Numbered from the stretch's first letter, positions 1 through 6,031 are shown. The stretch is DNA of 12,351 bases from Candidatus Pacearchaeota archaeon (GCA_002690445.1 NZER01000414.1:1-12351), one strand, 5' to 3'. Made by a program: numbers and translations. The notes: generated from the letters alone by a model not told the origin.

Positions 1-279
1 ATCATTGACCTCACCTGTAGTATAGGTTGCACGATCTTCCTCTCCTACACGTGATGCCTTAACCATAACTGTCCAGCAATAGTTATAAGGCCCTACCTTC
101 TCGCCACTATTGACCCATTGCATAGAGTGGAATACAATTCCTTCCTTAGCTTGAATCAATTTACATCCGGGATTAGTGACAATCCATATGGATTTACTGC
201 CACGTTTCATCTCCCAAAAATGTCCAGCCTTTTCACCAGCCTGTAAGCCATAAGTATCAGCTAGTTCTTTATTCGTCAT
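1..279 (-). CDS. Unknown phage protein, C-terminus cut off by window edge
   Basis: An open frame of 93 codons begins at an ATG at 279 and runs off the left edge without a stop. It is preceded by AAGGAGATATAC, so GGAG lies six bases from the ATG, the standard spacing here. The protein begins MTNKELADTYGLQAGEK, followed by an aromatic and basic stretch (HFWEMKRGSKSIWIV) and later a hydrophobic strand-like piece (YNYCWTVMVKASR). I see no signal peptide or membrane span. It is the last visible gene of the operon read from 2892, directly downstream of ssb. I do not recognise the family with confidence. Its place beside ssb fits a DNA-metabolism accessory protein, but that is inference only. Confidence 0.8.
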   Translation of the reverse strand, partial: MTNKELADTYGLQAGEKAGHFWEMKRGSKSIWIVTNPGCKLIQAKEGIVFHSMQWVNSGEKVGPYNYCWTVMVKASRVGEEDRATYTTGEVND

Positions 280-297
280 GTATATCTCCTTAAAAGT

Positions 298-330
298 TCA
301 GCAAGGTTGCTGAGTTAACAACCTTGCTGA
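298..330 (-). terminator. Perfect 12-bp hairpin between ssb and the next gene
   Basis: TCAGCAAGGTTG at 298-309 pairs perfectly with CAACCTTGCTGA at 319-330, leaving a 9-base loop. It lies just after the ssb stop. The tract that follows on the minus strand (GAACTTTTAAGG) has only four T residues and leads directly into the ribosome-binding site of the next gene. A partial terminator or an mRNA-stabilising hairpin is more likely than a full stop. Confidence 0.6.
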
Positions 331-342
331 TGTTGATGATGA

Positions 343-726
343 TTAAAACGGAGCCTCAAAATCGGTATCTACACCTCCTCCGTTACCGTTACGAGTAGCA
401 TCAGTAGGCACAAAGTTAGCACGCTCGACTACAACTGATAACTTGGATCGTTTCTGACCCTCTTCGTTCTCCCAAGTATCATGCTTGAGCCGTCCTTCTG
501 CTATCATAGGCTTACCTTTCATAAAGTAGTTACAGATAAAGTCACCTGTCTTACCCCATGCTGTGCAATCTATAAAGTTAACCTCTTCGACCTTCTCATC
601 ATTAGAGGTATAAGTTCTATTAACGGCTAATGAGAATTCCGCTAACCCAACACCACTATTAAGTGTCTTGAGTTCAGGATCTCTAGTTAACCGACCAGTA
701 AGAATAACCTTATTCAGGTCTGACAT
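343..726 (-). CDS. ssb: Single-stranded DNA-binding protein (SSB)
   Basis: A 127-aa OB-fold SSB that coats single-stranded DNA during phage replication, recombination and repair. The N-terminus NKVILTGRLTRDPELK is the classic SSB first strand. FIDCTAWGKTGDFICNYFMKGK and the following EGRLK match the core at about residues 50-80. A short Gly/Asn linker leads to an acidic-hydrophobic tip, DFEAPF, the usual docking tail for partner proteins. Two adjacent ATGs (727-729 and 724-726) follow AAGGAGACA. I chose the second because it restores the six-base spacing from GGAG seen at most genes here. A longer upstream frame would run deep into the preceding gene without a ribosome site. It overlaps the 3' end of the Gp157-like gene by 17 bases, which suggests translational coupling. 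Confidence 0.95.
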   Translation of the reverse strand: MSDLNKVILTGRLTRDPELKTLNSGVGLAEFSLAVNRTYTSNDEKVEEVNFIDCTAWGKTGDFICNYFMKGKPMIAEGRLKHDTWENEEGQKRSKLSVVVERANFVPTDATRNGNGGGVDTDFEAPF

Positions 727-1279
727 CATTGTCTCCTTCTTTACGTTTAGTACTATTAATATATAGTGATTCAGTAAACACAAACTGAACCCCGGGTGGT
801 GCATCTGATTCAGTAACTTTCTGACCTCCTTTATTATTGTTTGCCATATCAAGTATCAGCTGCTTATTAAATCTTATTACTTCATCCATACGAAACATCT
901 TAGGTACAGATGCCTCATCCAGAATACGTACTTGTGGCTTAGATGCTTTCCTAAATGAACACTTGTAGAAAACATCACCTGCCTTTTGCATCCCAAGTCT
1001 ATTCATTACATGAGCGATACCATCTCTCATCCAATCAATCTCCTTTTGAGTAGCACGTATCTTATCGTCAAAGTATCGCTTATGTTCTCGCGCAGCTTGT
1101 TGAGCTGACTCAAGATTCTTTATCCATTTAATGCAGTTGCTAACTTTATCATTAATGTCCATTGGCAATTGTTCAATCTTCTCCCAACGCACCTCATCTT
1201 CGAGTGTGTCGTCCTGTAAGATCGAGCTGATTTCATCTGCCAACTCAAATAATGTAAAGTTAATTCTATCTTCACTCAT
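710..1279 (-). CDS. Siphovirus Gp157-like protein
   Basis: A 189-aa soluble protein. The pattern INFTLFELADEISSILQ at the start, a helical charged middle (about residues 45-95, WIKNLESAQQAAREHKRYFDDKIRA) and a strand-rich end that includes FYKCSFRKASKPQVRILDE is characteristic of the Gp157 family, first described in Streptococcus thermophilus phage Sfi21 and common next to phage recombination and SSB genes. Its biochemical role is not firmly known; the family note links it to phage resistance. The start has AGGAGG eight bases upstream and overlaps the end of the RadC-like gene by 8 bases. The C-terminal 15 residues (STKRKEGDNDVRPE) are charged and look disordered. Confidence 0.8.
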   Translation of the reverse strand: MSEDRINFTLFELADEISSILQDDTLEDEVRWEKIEQLPMDINDKVSNCIKWIKNLESAQQAAREHKRYFDDKIRATQKEIDWMRDGIAHVMNRLGMQKAGDVFYKCSFRKASKPQVRILDEASVPKMFRMDEVIRFNKQLILDMANNNKGGQKVTESDAPPGVQFVFTESLYINSTKRKEGDNDVRPE

Positions 1280-1775
1280 TAATCAAACCTCCTAGAGATG
1301 TTTCACATAATGTGGACATGTCAATTGACAGTCCAATATCTTTCAAGGCATCTTGAATATGATCAGGATATTTATCCTTAATACCACGACACCCTTCTTC
1401 TTTATTAATATTGATATCACCTATGATATAGTGTTCTTTCAGCTTTATATCCACCACATCTAGTGCTATGCTCAATAAAGCCGTCACATATATATCGTAA
1501 GGTGAAGGACTTACGCCACCATCAGGATGATTGTGTACAAGTACTACCTGATCTGCTCCTTGACAGACAGCAAATCGACAAACATCCCTAGCACTCACGT
1601 TCATATTGTTGTGAGTGCCACGATAGAGTTCGTGCTGATCAATGATAAGATCAGCACTATCCAGCAAAAATATATACATACATTCCTGACTGTAATCCAC
1701 ATACTCACTCAAGATTGTCCCCATCAACTCAAGTGTGAAGGGAGCTTCCGTTCTCGGATGCGCTTTTGCTAACAT
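1272..1775 (-). CDS. RadC-like JAB/MPN domain protein
   Basis: A 167-aa protein that is almost entirely a RadC-type JAB (JAMM) domain. The metalloprotease-like motif is complete: E49 in HELYRGT, then H81-N-H83-P and D94, exactly H-x-H-x10-D. It lacks the N-terminal helix-hairpin-helix part of full-length bacterial RadC (about 220 aa), as do many phage and plasmid RadC proteins. The substrate of this family is not established, and the old DNA-repair name is doubtful. I start it at 1775 (MLAKAHPR) because GGAG lies six bases upstream; an ATG four codons earlier has no such site. It overlaps the SWIM gene by 47 bases at its 5' end and the Gp157-like gene at its 3' end. Confidence 0.85.
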   Translation of the reverse strand: MLAKAHPRTEAPFTLELMGTILSEYVDYSQECMYIFLLDSADLIIDQHELYRGTHNNMNVSARDVCRFAVCQGADQVVLVHNHPDGGVSPSPYDIYVTALLSIALDVVDIKLKEHYIIGDININKEEGCRGIKDKYPDHIQDALKDIGLSIDMSTLCETSLGGLINE

Positions 1776-2103
1776 ATATCTCTCCATAACTTCGCAAGAG
1801 TACTCTCAACCCATGCTTGCAAGGGGTAGGAAATACTTCTTCTTTAATTGTTGATGTCCTAAATCTGTATTGCCAATCAGGACACGTACATGTAGGGTAA
1901 CTGGAGCCATTCGTTATTACACGATACACACCAGACATACCTTCTACATCCCAATACACCAAATTAGACAACTCACCTTTATAAATAGGATCACCTGTAT
2001 TCATAGATGATTGAACCCTACTTAATAGGCTTTGTATATCTTGTTGTTTATACTGTAGAACATGCAACAGAACATGCTCGCTAGCTTCCCGTGTTGTTGT
2101 CAT
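1729..2103 (-). CDS. SWIM zinc-finger protein
   Basis: A 124-aa protein with a SWIM-type zinc-binding motif at residues 72-97: C72-T-C74-P-D-W, then a 20-residue spacer and C95-K-H97. SWIM domains bind DNA or proteins and occur in SWI2/SNF2, MuDR transposases and recombination mediators. The first 50 residues look helical and the tail is Ser/Asn-rich. A longer frame exists upstream, but GAGGAGACACTT directly precedes the ATG at 2103, which fixes the start. A copy of the repeated AGGTGTG motif lies 42 bases upstream, inside the end of the preceding gene, so this gene may also begin its own transcript. Its role beside RadC and SSB is probably accessory to recombination or repair (inference). 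Confidence 0.8.
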   Translation of the reverse strand: MTTTREASEHVLLHVLQYKQQDIQSLLSRVQSSMNTGDPIYKGELSNLVYWDVEGMSGVYRVITNGSSYPTCTCPDWQYRFRTSTIKEEVFPTPCKHGLRVLLRSYGEIYVSKSASENGSSLHT

Positions 2104-2134
2104 AAGTGTCTCCTCATATACCACTTTCTACTTA

Positions 2135-2338
2135 TTACTTTTCTTTTAACACACCTTCTTCCTCATTGACTCTCGTCACAGTAACGTTTTTTAAGTTGAA
2201 ACTTAGGAAGAAGTTTTTCCATTGTGTGGACCCAACAATCTTTCCAGCCTCACGATAGGCTTCTGTTAAATCCTTTGCATTGAAGTCGAACTCTTTATCA
2301 AGAACAACTTCAATTCTTGCTGTATACTTCTTGCTCAT
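2135..2338 (-). CDS. Unknown 67-aa protein
   Basis: A small soluble protein beginning MSKKYTARIEVVLDKEFDF, with a strand-helix-strand look (IEVVLDKEF, then LTEAYREAGKIVG, then FNLKNVTVTRV) and a charged end. The pattern resembles a small alpha/beta phage protein, but I do not recognise a family. The ATG overlaps the stop of the upstream gene by 4 bases (ATGA), and the ribosome site (CAGGAGAATGT) lies inside that gene's last codons, so it is translationally coupled. Its own last codons (GVLKEK) encode the repeated AGGTGTGTTAA element that precedes the SWIM gene. Confidence 0.8.
   Translation of the reverse strand: MSKKYTARIEVVLDKEFDFNAKDLTEAYREAGKIVGSTQWKNFFLSFNLKNVTVTRVNEEEGVLKEK
2146..2156 (-). 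promoter_or_regulatory. AGGTGTGTTAA element, copy 1
   Basis: Reads AGGTGTGTTAA on the minus strand, 42 bases before the SWIM gene start and within the last codons of the 67-aa gene. This is the only copy at an internal operon position. Confidence 0.5.
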
Positions 2339-2892
2339 ACATTCTCCTGTATTAGTAGTAAGTCTGACGTGACATCTGATACGCCTAGTGAATCAGATAT
2401 CTCTTTGATCTGGTAGGCGTTATCAGCTTTATCTTTAGTCATCATAGCCATGACTATCTTTCTCTCATTGATACCCCAATCATCCTCTTCGTAATCGTGA
2501 ACGATATTGTATTTGGTTTGTTCTGCTACATAACAGAACTCATCACCAAGCACAAACAGCTTCAATGTGCATGGATCAGGCAGGTCTATATAAGATATGC
2601 CTCTATGGTAATCATCAAAGGTTCTAATGAAATCCTGACATAAGCCTGTCATCATCATCATGTACCGTTCCTCGATATATGAATGACCACGCCTTCCGTT
2701 CAATGTCATCTGAACTATCGAAGGCATGACCGAGATGTAATCTTTATATTCAGGAGTCCTGTTAAAGAACTCCTGATCTTTAATGGCTAAGGCTATAACA
2801 CACAACTGTGTGCTGTTGCCTTTGCCTTCATCAAGATGACTTTGTTTTACTGGTACTGTATACTGTCCGGGTGACAGTAATTGATTTTCCAT
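2335..2892 (-). CDS. Unknown 185-aa protein, first gene of the left operon
   Basis: Begins MENQLLSPGQYTVPVKQSHLDEG. I do not recognise a family. Visible features are a Met-rich helix (YMMMMTGLCQDF at about 77-88), an acidic middle (YEEDDWGINERK) and a C-terminal helix-rich part (QIKEISDSLGVSDVTSDLL) that could be a helix-turn-helix. There is no membrane span or signal peptide. The frame is open 12 codons further upstream, but AAAGAGGAGACACTT directly before the ATG at 2892 decides the start. An AGGTGTG element sits 24 bases upstream. It probably leads the transcript that carries the SWIM, RadC, Gp157 and SSB genes. Confidence 0.8.
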   Translation of the reverse strand: MENQLLSPGQYTVPVKQSHLDEGKGNSTQLCVIALAIKDQEFFNRTPEYKDYISVMPSIVQMTLNGRRGHSYIEERYMMMMTGLCQDFIRTFDDYHRGISYIDLPDPCTLKLFVLGDEFCYVAEQTKYNIVHDYEEDDWGINERKIVMAMMTKDKADNAYQIKEISDSLGVSDVTSDLLLIQENV

Positions 2893-2916
2893 AAGTGTCT
2901 CCTCTTTATTACTTGA

Positions 2917-2930
2917 CTTATCACACACCT
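2917..2930 (-). promoter_or_regulatory. AGGTGTGTGATAAG element, copy 2
   Basis: Minus-strand AGGTGTGTGATAAG, ending 24 bases before the ATG of the 185-aa gene, in the gap at the head of the left operon. Confidence 0.55.
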
Positions 2931-2945
2931 CAACTTAAAATCGTG

Positions 2946-3023
2946 TTAAGGGTAGGTATTAACTTGGAGATTCATAGATGAGCTATGCAATGTTGCCGCA
3001 CCTAGGCGTGACGTTTCACTCAT
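2946..3023 (-). CDS. Possible 25-aa peptide
   Basis: A short frame in the gap between the DUF932 gene and the left operon: ATG at 3023, stop at 2946-2948, peptide MSETSRLGAATLHSSSMNL and six more residues. It is preceded by AAGGGGTGGATTG, an acceptable but not canonical ribosome site. The peptide is Ser/Thr-rich with no recognisable motif. It could equally be a chance frame in a leader. Apart from this, the 2931-3111 gap shows a short inverted repeat around 3074-3085 but no clear terminator. Confidence 0.25.
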   Translation of the reverse strand: MSETSRLGAATLHSSSMNLQVNTYP

Positions 3024-3111
3024 CAATCCACCCCTTAGCGTCTATACTGATCCTGCCAACCAGTGTCTACACTTTTTCGCTGACATTCCTACCCTGTACA
3101 CGCCTTGAAGT

Positions 3112-3906
3112 CTATTCCGTGTAGTCCTCACGATCTTCTGATTTCAATAGAGGACTATCCAGTTCGACCAGTTCTTCTGCCCAAGTCTCTGTAATGAATT
3201 CATTTAACTTGAGCGTATCTCTGGCAATACGGAACGGACTATAGTTTTTATCACCATGAACAGTGGTGAAAGAATTAACTAACGACCATAAGGTACGATC
3301 CTTGAAGTCGTCATGTGTTGGATCTAACCATTCATTCCATACGCCCACTGTTGTATTGGGTGCAATGAGGTTGCGACCAGCGCATTCTAAAATAAATTTA
3401 GAAACGTCACGGTCATCCTCTACCGTTATGGTCTTGAAGGTATCAATCCGTTCACTGATATATTTATCAATAGCAGGGAGCTTAGTGAAAGTCTCTGCCA
3501 TCCCGTCAAGTGTTTCAGTAAACCCATGACGGGTATGCTTGCGAGTAAATGTAAACGCACCCGAAAACATAAGATTGGAACAGACAGTTACATGTTCCCC
3601 GCAAGTTAATCCAGCAGCCATAGTTTTATCATGGCTATTGCGGATACCAACTAAGGGGTCCCATGTTTCCGTATCTTTTACATGAGACTTCAGCCTATAC
3701 ATACCGAAATAGGTAAGATCCTCTTTACCTAAAGCATGTGCTGATTCAAGGATCTCATAATCCATATCCTTGATCAGCCGCTCAGTCTCTTTCAACAACA
3801 TCCCATGAGCAAACGGGAAGTGTGTTGATGTTGGTGCTGGTGTTGCAGTGGCATATATGTCATCAGGTTGTACATGACGTATACCACCACCCATAATTTT
3901 TAGCAT
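3112..3906 (-). CDS. DUF932 phage/plasmid-like protein
   Basis: A 264-aa soluble protein matching the DUF932 family (also TIGR03299, phage/plasmid-like). The key piece is the central HVTVCSNLMFSGAFTFTRKH, where a V-C-S/N-N strand followed by a basic R-K-H-T is the family signature, and the following helical part with an N-T-T-V / N-E-W element near residues 190-200. Family members are usually 250-350 aa, so this is essentially full length. They are common on plasmids, integrative elements and phages, often near RadC and SSB genes. Function is unknown. The start at 3906 has AAGGAGG with seven bases to ATG. It is a single-gene unit: an AGGTGTG element lies 27 bases upstream and the next gene upstream is on the other strand. 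Confidence 0.8.
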   Translation of the reverse strand: MLKIMGGGIRHVQPDDIYATATPAPTSTHFPFAHGMLLKETERLIKDMDYEILESAHALGKEDLTYFGMYRLKSHVKDTETWDPLVGIRNSHDKTMAAGLTCGEHVTVCSNLMFSGAFTFTRKHTRHGFTETLDGMAETFTKLPAIDKYISERIDTFKTITVEDDRDVSKFILECAGRNLIAPNTTVGVWNEWLDPTHDDFKDRTLWSLVNSFTTVHGDKNYSPFRIARDTLKLNEFITETWAEELVELDSPLLKSEDREDYTE

Positions 3907-3933
3907 TGAATGCCTCCTTGTATTATAATTGTT

Positions 3934-3944
3934 TTAACACACCT
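3934..3944 (-). promoter_or_regulatory. AGGTGTGTTAA element, copy 3
   Basis: Minus-strand AGGTGTGTTAA, 27 bases before the DUF932 gene. TATAAT follows at 3922-3927, but using it as a -10 box would place the transcript start almost on the ribosome site, so the relation is unclear. Confidence 0.55.
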
Positions 3945-3966
3945 ATTTAACTGTGGTGCATTAGTG

Positions 3967-4362
3967 ATGAGAGGAAGACCTCCCGAATTTAAAGCTATAG
4001 CCAACAAGGATTACACGTTCGTACCTGAATTGGCTAAGAGCATGCTGAACTTTTTGGACCTGCGTGTACAAATCCAAATTCAAGAATTTTATAACACACC
4101 TCCACCCAAGCAACTTAAGTTCAAGGGCGAGAGGTTTAGACTACCGCAAGTCTTACGAGCCAGCCTAGTCGAAGTATGGAATAACTATCCTAACAATCGA
4201 CTCTGGAAAAAGGGTCGCATGTATGCAGTATTCGGTTGGTTAGGGAAACAGGGTTTCTCTAACGTATACAATGGTCACCTTTCCCTATGGAATGATGAAT
4301 GGTACGAGTATAAGTACGTCATATTCATACCTATACCCGAACCACCATCTTGGCATAGTTAA
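3967..4362 (+). CDS. Lone plus-strand ORF of unknown function (131 aa)
   Basis: The only substantial plus-strand frame in the left 11 kb. It stays open for about 150 codons; the first plausible start inside is the ATG at 3967 (MRGRPPEFKAIANKDY), because the earlier ATG at 3910 would give an odd hydrophobic leader overlapping the DUF932 ribosome site. Neither start has a Shine-Dalgarno sequence, unlike nearly every other gene here. The product is basic and aromatic-rich, with helices around residues 19-40 and a Trp/Tyr-rich end. The opening RGRPP resembles an AT-hook-like or DNA-binding tail, but that is weak. No substantial minus-strand frame competes here. It converges with the 4379 gene, leaving 16 bases between stops. 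A copy of the repeated motif lies inside it. Confidence 0.5.
   Translation: MRGRPPEFKAIANKDYTFVPELAKSMLNFLDLRVQIQIQEFYNTPPPKQLKFKGERFRLPQVLRASLVEVWNNYPNNRLWKKGRMYAVFGWLGKQGFSNVYNGHLSLWNDEWYEYKYVIFIPIPEPPSWHS
4091..4101 (-). promoter_or_regulatory. AGGTGTGTTAT element, copy 4, inside the plus-strand ORF
   Basis: Minus-strand AGGTGTGTTAT followed by AAAA. It has no start codon at the usual distance and overlaps plus-strand codons for NTPPP, so it may be coincidental or a distal site for the DUF932 gene. Confidence 0.25.
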
Positions 4363-4378
4363 AGGAGACATAGCCAAC

Positions 4379-4669
4379 TCATTCCCATTTCTTAGCCTCT
4401 TCAGTTCTATCCCACACCTCTCCACGACATGTCTCTATTACGGAAAGTTTTGCTTCTACTACACCATCTTCATTCCTTTTCCATACCTGTCCACGACATG
4501 TCTCTATTACGGGTTGGTCTTTAATGTATCCCTGCAGTGCCTTGTGATTGTTCAGCTCATTTTCAAGCTGTCCAATATAAGTGTTAAGACTAACGATTTC
4601 TCTCTCTAATTTAGAAATCTTATCGTCCTTCTCTTGTAGCATTTCTGCTACCTGAGTGTCTTTATACAT
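4379..4669 (-). CDS. Coiled-coil protein with a duplicated VIETCRG segment (96 aa)
   Basis: The N-terminal half (about residues 5-45, EMLQEKDDKISKLEREIVSL and on) is a strongly predicted coiled coil with heptad leucines. The C-terminal half is a tandem repeat: VIETCRGQVWKRNE, then nine residues, then VIETCRGEVWDRTE. At DNA level this is a 32-base direct repeat with two mismatches and a 69-base period, so the frame is kept. I do not recognise a family; the conserved Cys in each copy might bind metal or form a disulfide (inference). TTG, ATG and ATG occur in a row after AAGGAGG; I chose the last ATG for spacing, though the one at 4672 is equally possible. It overlaps the stop of the upstream gene. 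Confidence 0.75.
   Translation of the reverse strand: MYKDTQVAEMLQEKDDKISKLEREIVSLNTYIGQLENELNNHKALQGYIKDQPVIETCRGQVWKRNEDGVVEAKLSVIETCRGEVWDRTEEAKKWE
4412..4443. repeat. Direct repeat, unit 1 (69-base period)
   Basis: The core at 4421-4443 (23 bases, TCCACGACATGTCTCTATTA and CGG) is identical to 4490-4512. Including the flank, 30 of 32 bases match unit 2. It encodes the VIETCRG repeat on the minus strand. Confidence 0.9.
4481..4512. repeat. Direct repeat, unit 2
   Basis: Second copy, 69 bases (23 codons) from unit 1. The near identity at silent positions points to a recent duplication or to constraint on the DNA or RNA sequence. Confidence 0.9.
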
Positions 4670-5024
4670 CATCAACCTCCTTATCTACTGCTGTTTTGTA
4701 AGTTCTGTAAGGTATGGACTCTATGTCAGTCGGGGTTGTTTTTACTTTACGTTCTAAAGCACCTAGACCTGATACAGTTACAGATTCATCATCATCCTCA
4801 TCCTCCATAAAGGCTAAGTTTGTTACATTATATGAAACTTCCTTACCACTTAAACCATCTAGGATATCCCGAAATTGCTCTTCAACAGCCTCAACTGTAG
4901 TACTCATAGAGTCCAGCCATCTCTCTGTGTTGAGTTGCTTGGACTCAAGAGCCTTCAGCCTATCGCTTAGTTCTTTGGTCTCTTCTATTAAAACAGAGAC
5001 ATTGTAAAGTAATGCCTTGCTCAT
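4662..5024 (-). CDS. Unknown coiled-coil protein (120 aa)
   Basis: Residues about 5-60 form a likely coiled coil (LIEETKELSDRLKALESKQL, then further helix to about 60). An acidic patch EDEDDDES follows at about 75-82, then a polar tail ending DKEVDDV. No enzymatic motif, membrane span or signal peptide is seen. The ATG at 5024 overlaps the stop of the upstream gene by four bases and has GGAG five bases upstream. The last codons supply the ribosome site of the next gene. I do not recognise a family; a structural or scaffolding role is only a guess from the coiled coil. Confidence 0.8.
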   Translation of the reverse strand: MSKALLYNVSVLIEETKELSDRLKALESKQLNTERWLDSMSTTVEAVEEQFRDILDGLSGKEVSYNVTNLAFMEDEDDDESVTVSGLGALERKVKTTPTDIESIPYRTYKTAVDKEVDDV

Positions 5025-5341
5025 GCTATCTCCTTATGTTTCTGATCCACTTGTGTCTCATAATTCTCATCATATTTATGAGCATAGTAATAGTTACGAC
5101 TACGCTCAAATAGTTTCTTGACCTTAGATTTAGTCAAGCCATGGAAGTCCCGAAGATGCATGGACATTTGCGATTGGTGTATAGAACAACTTGACATTTT
5201 ACACGGACATCTGTAATACCATGTACACCTCGCAATGTCATCCTTACCATGTTTCCATACAGGCAAGGCTTGTAATAGTTTAGGTGGAACAAAGCTCAAT
5301 ACCATATCCACCTGTAAATCTACCTTATCCTTATCACTCAT
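5021..5341 (-). CDS. Small C2H2-like zinc-finger protein (106 aa)
   Basis: The middle holds a Cys/His cluster: C39, C45, C47, C52, H55, H62 and H67. C47-x4-C52-x9-H62-x4-H67 fits a C2H2-type finger, with MSMHLRDFHGLTK resembling the recognition helix. The C-terminal part is basic and aromatic (VKKLFERSRNYYYAHKY). DNA or RNA binding is therefore likely, though the target is unknown. C39 and C45 are extra and could belong to a second site. The start has GGAG five bases upstream and overlaps the preceding stop by four bases (ATGA), so the gene is coupled in the 5574-4379 operon. No named family was recognised. Confidence 0.75.
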   Translation of the reverse strand: MSDKDKVDLQVDMVLSFVPPKLLQALPVWKHGKDDIARCTWYYRCPCKMSSCSIHQSQMSMHLRDFHGLTKSKVKKLFERSRNYYYAHKYDENYETQVDQKHKEIA

Positions 5342-5574
5342 ACCTTCTCCATTTCCTTGTTTAAGTTAGGACTCTTTCGCTTATCCTTAACTCTAGGAAC
5401 ATTATAAATAATGGATTCATAAGCTTTGATCCAGATCTCTTTATCCCTGATATCCTGATAAAGTCTGGTTCGTGCCAACCCAGTAACAACATCTGTCCAT
5501 TCTAGATGCTCCAGTTCATCCAGTTCCTCTTTGAGTTCATCCAATTCAGATAAGATTTGCTTTCTAGTTTTCAT
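5338..5574 (-). CDS. Small helical coiled-coil protein (78 aa), first in its operon
   Basis: Begins MKTRKQILSELDELKEELDE and is almost wholly helical, with a strong heptad pattern in residues 6-30 and a basic C-terminal region (VPRVKDKRKSPNLNKEMEKV). It may be a dimerisation-based accessory or DNA-binding protein, but there is no diagnostic motif. The start at 5574 is fixed by AAGGGAGGCATAG. An AGGTGTGTGTTAAG element ends 24 bases upstream, marking this as the head of a four-gene operon whose members all overlap. Confidence 0.8.
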   Translation of the reverse strand: MKTRKQILSELDELKEELDELEHLEWTDVVTGLARTRLYQDIRDKEIWIKAYESIIYNVPRVKDKRKSPNLNKEMEKV

Positions 5575-5598
5575 CTATGCCTCCCTTTGTTCACAACA

Positions 5599-5612
5599 CT
5601 TAACACACACCT
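5599..5612 (-). promoter_or_regulatory. AGGTGTGTGTTAAG element, copy 5
   Basis: 24 bases upstream of the 78-aa gene. Its upstream flank CTTGATAAAT resembles that of copy 6 (CTTGATTAAG). Confidence 0.55.
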
Positions 5613-5631
5613 ATTTATCAAGATGAGTAAA

Positions 5632-5686
5632 AGATGCGAGAGGATTTATTTCTTAACCTAAGCGTCCTTAGATCCCCCTCGCATTT
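5632..5686 (-). other. Compound hairpin in the intergenic leader
   Basis: ATGCGAG at 5634-5640 pairs with CTCGCAT at 5678-5684, continued by GGAT (5642-5645) with ATCC (5672-5675) around small bulges. An inner hairpin CTAAG/CTTAG (5658-5662, 5667-5671) sits inside. On the minus strand it is followed by CTTTTACTC, too weak a T run for a confident terminator. It lies between two copies of the repeated motif and upstream of the 78-aa gene, so an attenuator or small structured RNA is possible. Confidence 0.45.
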
Positions 5687-5822
5687 GTTTCCTAACACAC
5701 CTCTTAATCAAGACTATTTCATGTAAACGTGAACTAAGTTCATCAGCCACAAAATATAGAGCTATCCTTAGCGGAGATGTATTACCCGTTTTTAGGCTTA
5801 CGTTACCTTGAAATGCGTTCAC
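5658..5822 (-). CDS. Possible 54-aa ORF sharing the RNase H active-site tail
   Basis: A 55-codon frame from a GTG at 5822 (AAGG about eight bases upstream) to a TAG at 5658. Residues 24-32 read FVADELSSR, identical to residues 142-150 of the RNase HI in this window, which include its last catalytic Asp. The 27-base stretches (5727-5753 and 8393-8419) differ at only four positions, all silent third codon positions. Before it, RI-x-L-x-F also parallels the RNase H sequence. The earlier catalytic residues are absent, so it is not an active RNase H by itself. It may be the remnant of a second, diverged RNase H gene or a small gene reusing the motif. The non-ATG start keeps confidence low. Confidence 0.4.
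   Translation of the reverse strand: MNAFQGNVSLKTGNTSPLRIALYFVADELSSRLHEIVLIKRCVRKQMRGGSKDA
5692..5702 (-). promoter_or_regulatory. AGGTGTGTTAG element, copy 6
   Basis: In the gene-poor region, just before the compound hairpin. It has no conventional gene start at the usual distance. Confidence 0.45.
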
Positions 5823-5888
5823 CTTTATGCCTTGGTTCGAGTTGTTTCTTTTATATCACGACAATATATTGAACACATGATCATAATT

Positions 5889-5902
5889 CTTAACACACAC
5901 CT
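5889..5902 (-). promoter_or_regulatory. AGGTGTGTGTTAAG element, copy 7
   Basis: Fourteen bases identical to copy 5. It lies about 67 bases before the GTG of the RNase H-tail ORF. Confidence 0.45.
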
Positions 5903-5977
5903 AGCACATAAGGTATGTAAGAGTAGATAATACATATACTTATGATGATGATGATGTATTAAGAATCACAATATCTT

Positions 5978-5988
5978 TTAACGCACCT
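5978..5988 (-). promoter_or_regulatory. AGGTGCGTTAA element, copy 8
   Basis: One-base variant of the motif, about 40 bases downstream of the predicted start of the minus-strand promoter at 6032-6059. Confidence 0.4.
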
Positions 5989-6031
5989 AAACAGAGGAAG
6001 AGTCAGAACAATAAGTTGTTTAGGCACTACA

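Noticed and set aside
4413..4502. CRISPR-like array from the two 32-base repeats
   Set aside because: Only two units, in frame within a coding gene; this is a protein-coding duplication.
4271..4609. 112-aa plus-strand ORF across the convergent junction
   Set aside because: Overlaps the end of the lone plus ORF and the antisense of the duplicated-repeat gene; its repeated residues only mirror the real repeat.
4714..5007. 97-aa plus-strand ORF opposite the 120-aa coiled-coil gene
   Set aside because: Ser-rich mirror of a well-supported minus-strand gene with a coupled start; no ribosome site.
5632..5686. Hammerhead-type ribozyme at the compound hairpin
   Set aside because: The conserved CUGAUGA and GAA core strings are missing.
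5840..5860. tRNA-like GGTTCGAGTT sequence
   Set aside because: Only the T-loop-like string is present; no acceptor or anticodon stem can be formed around it.
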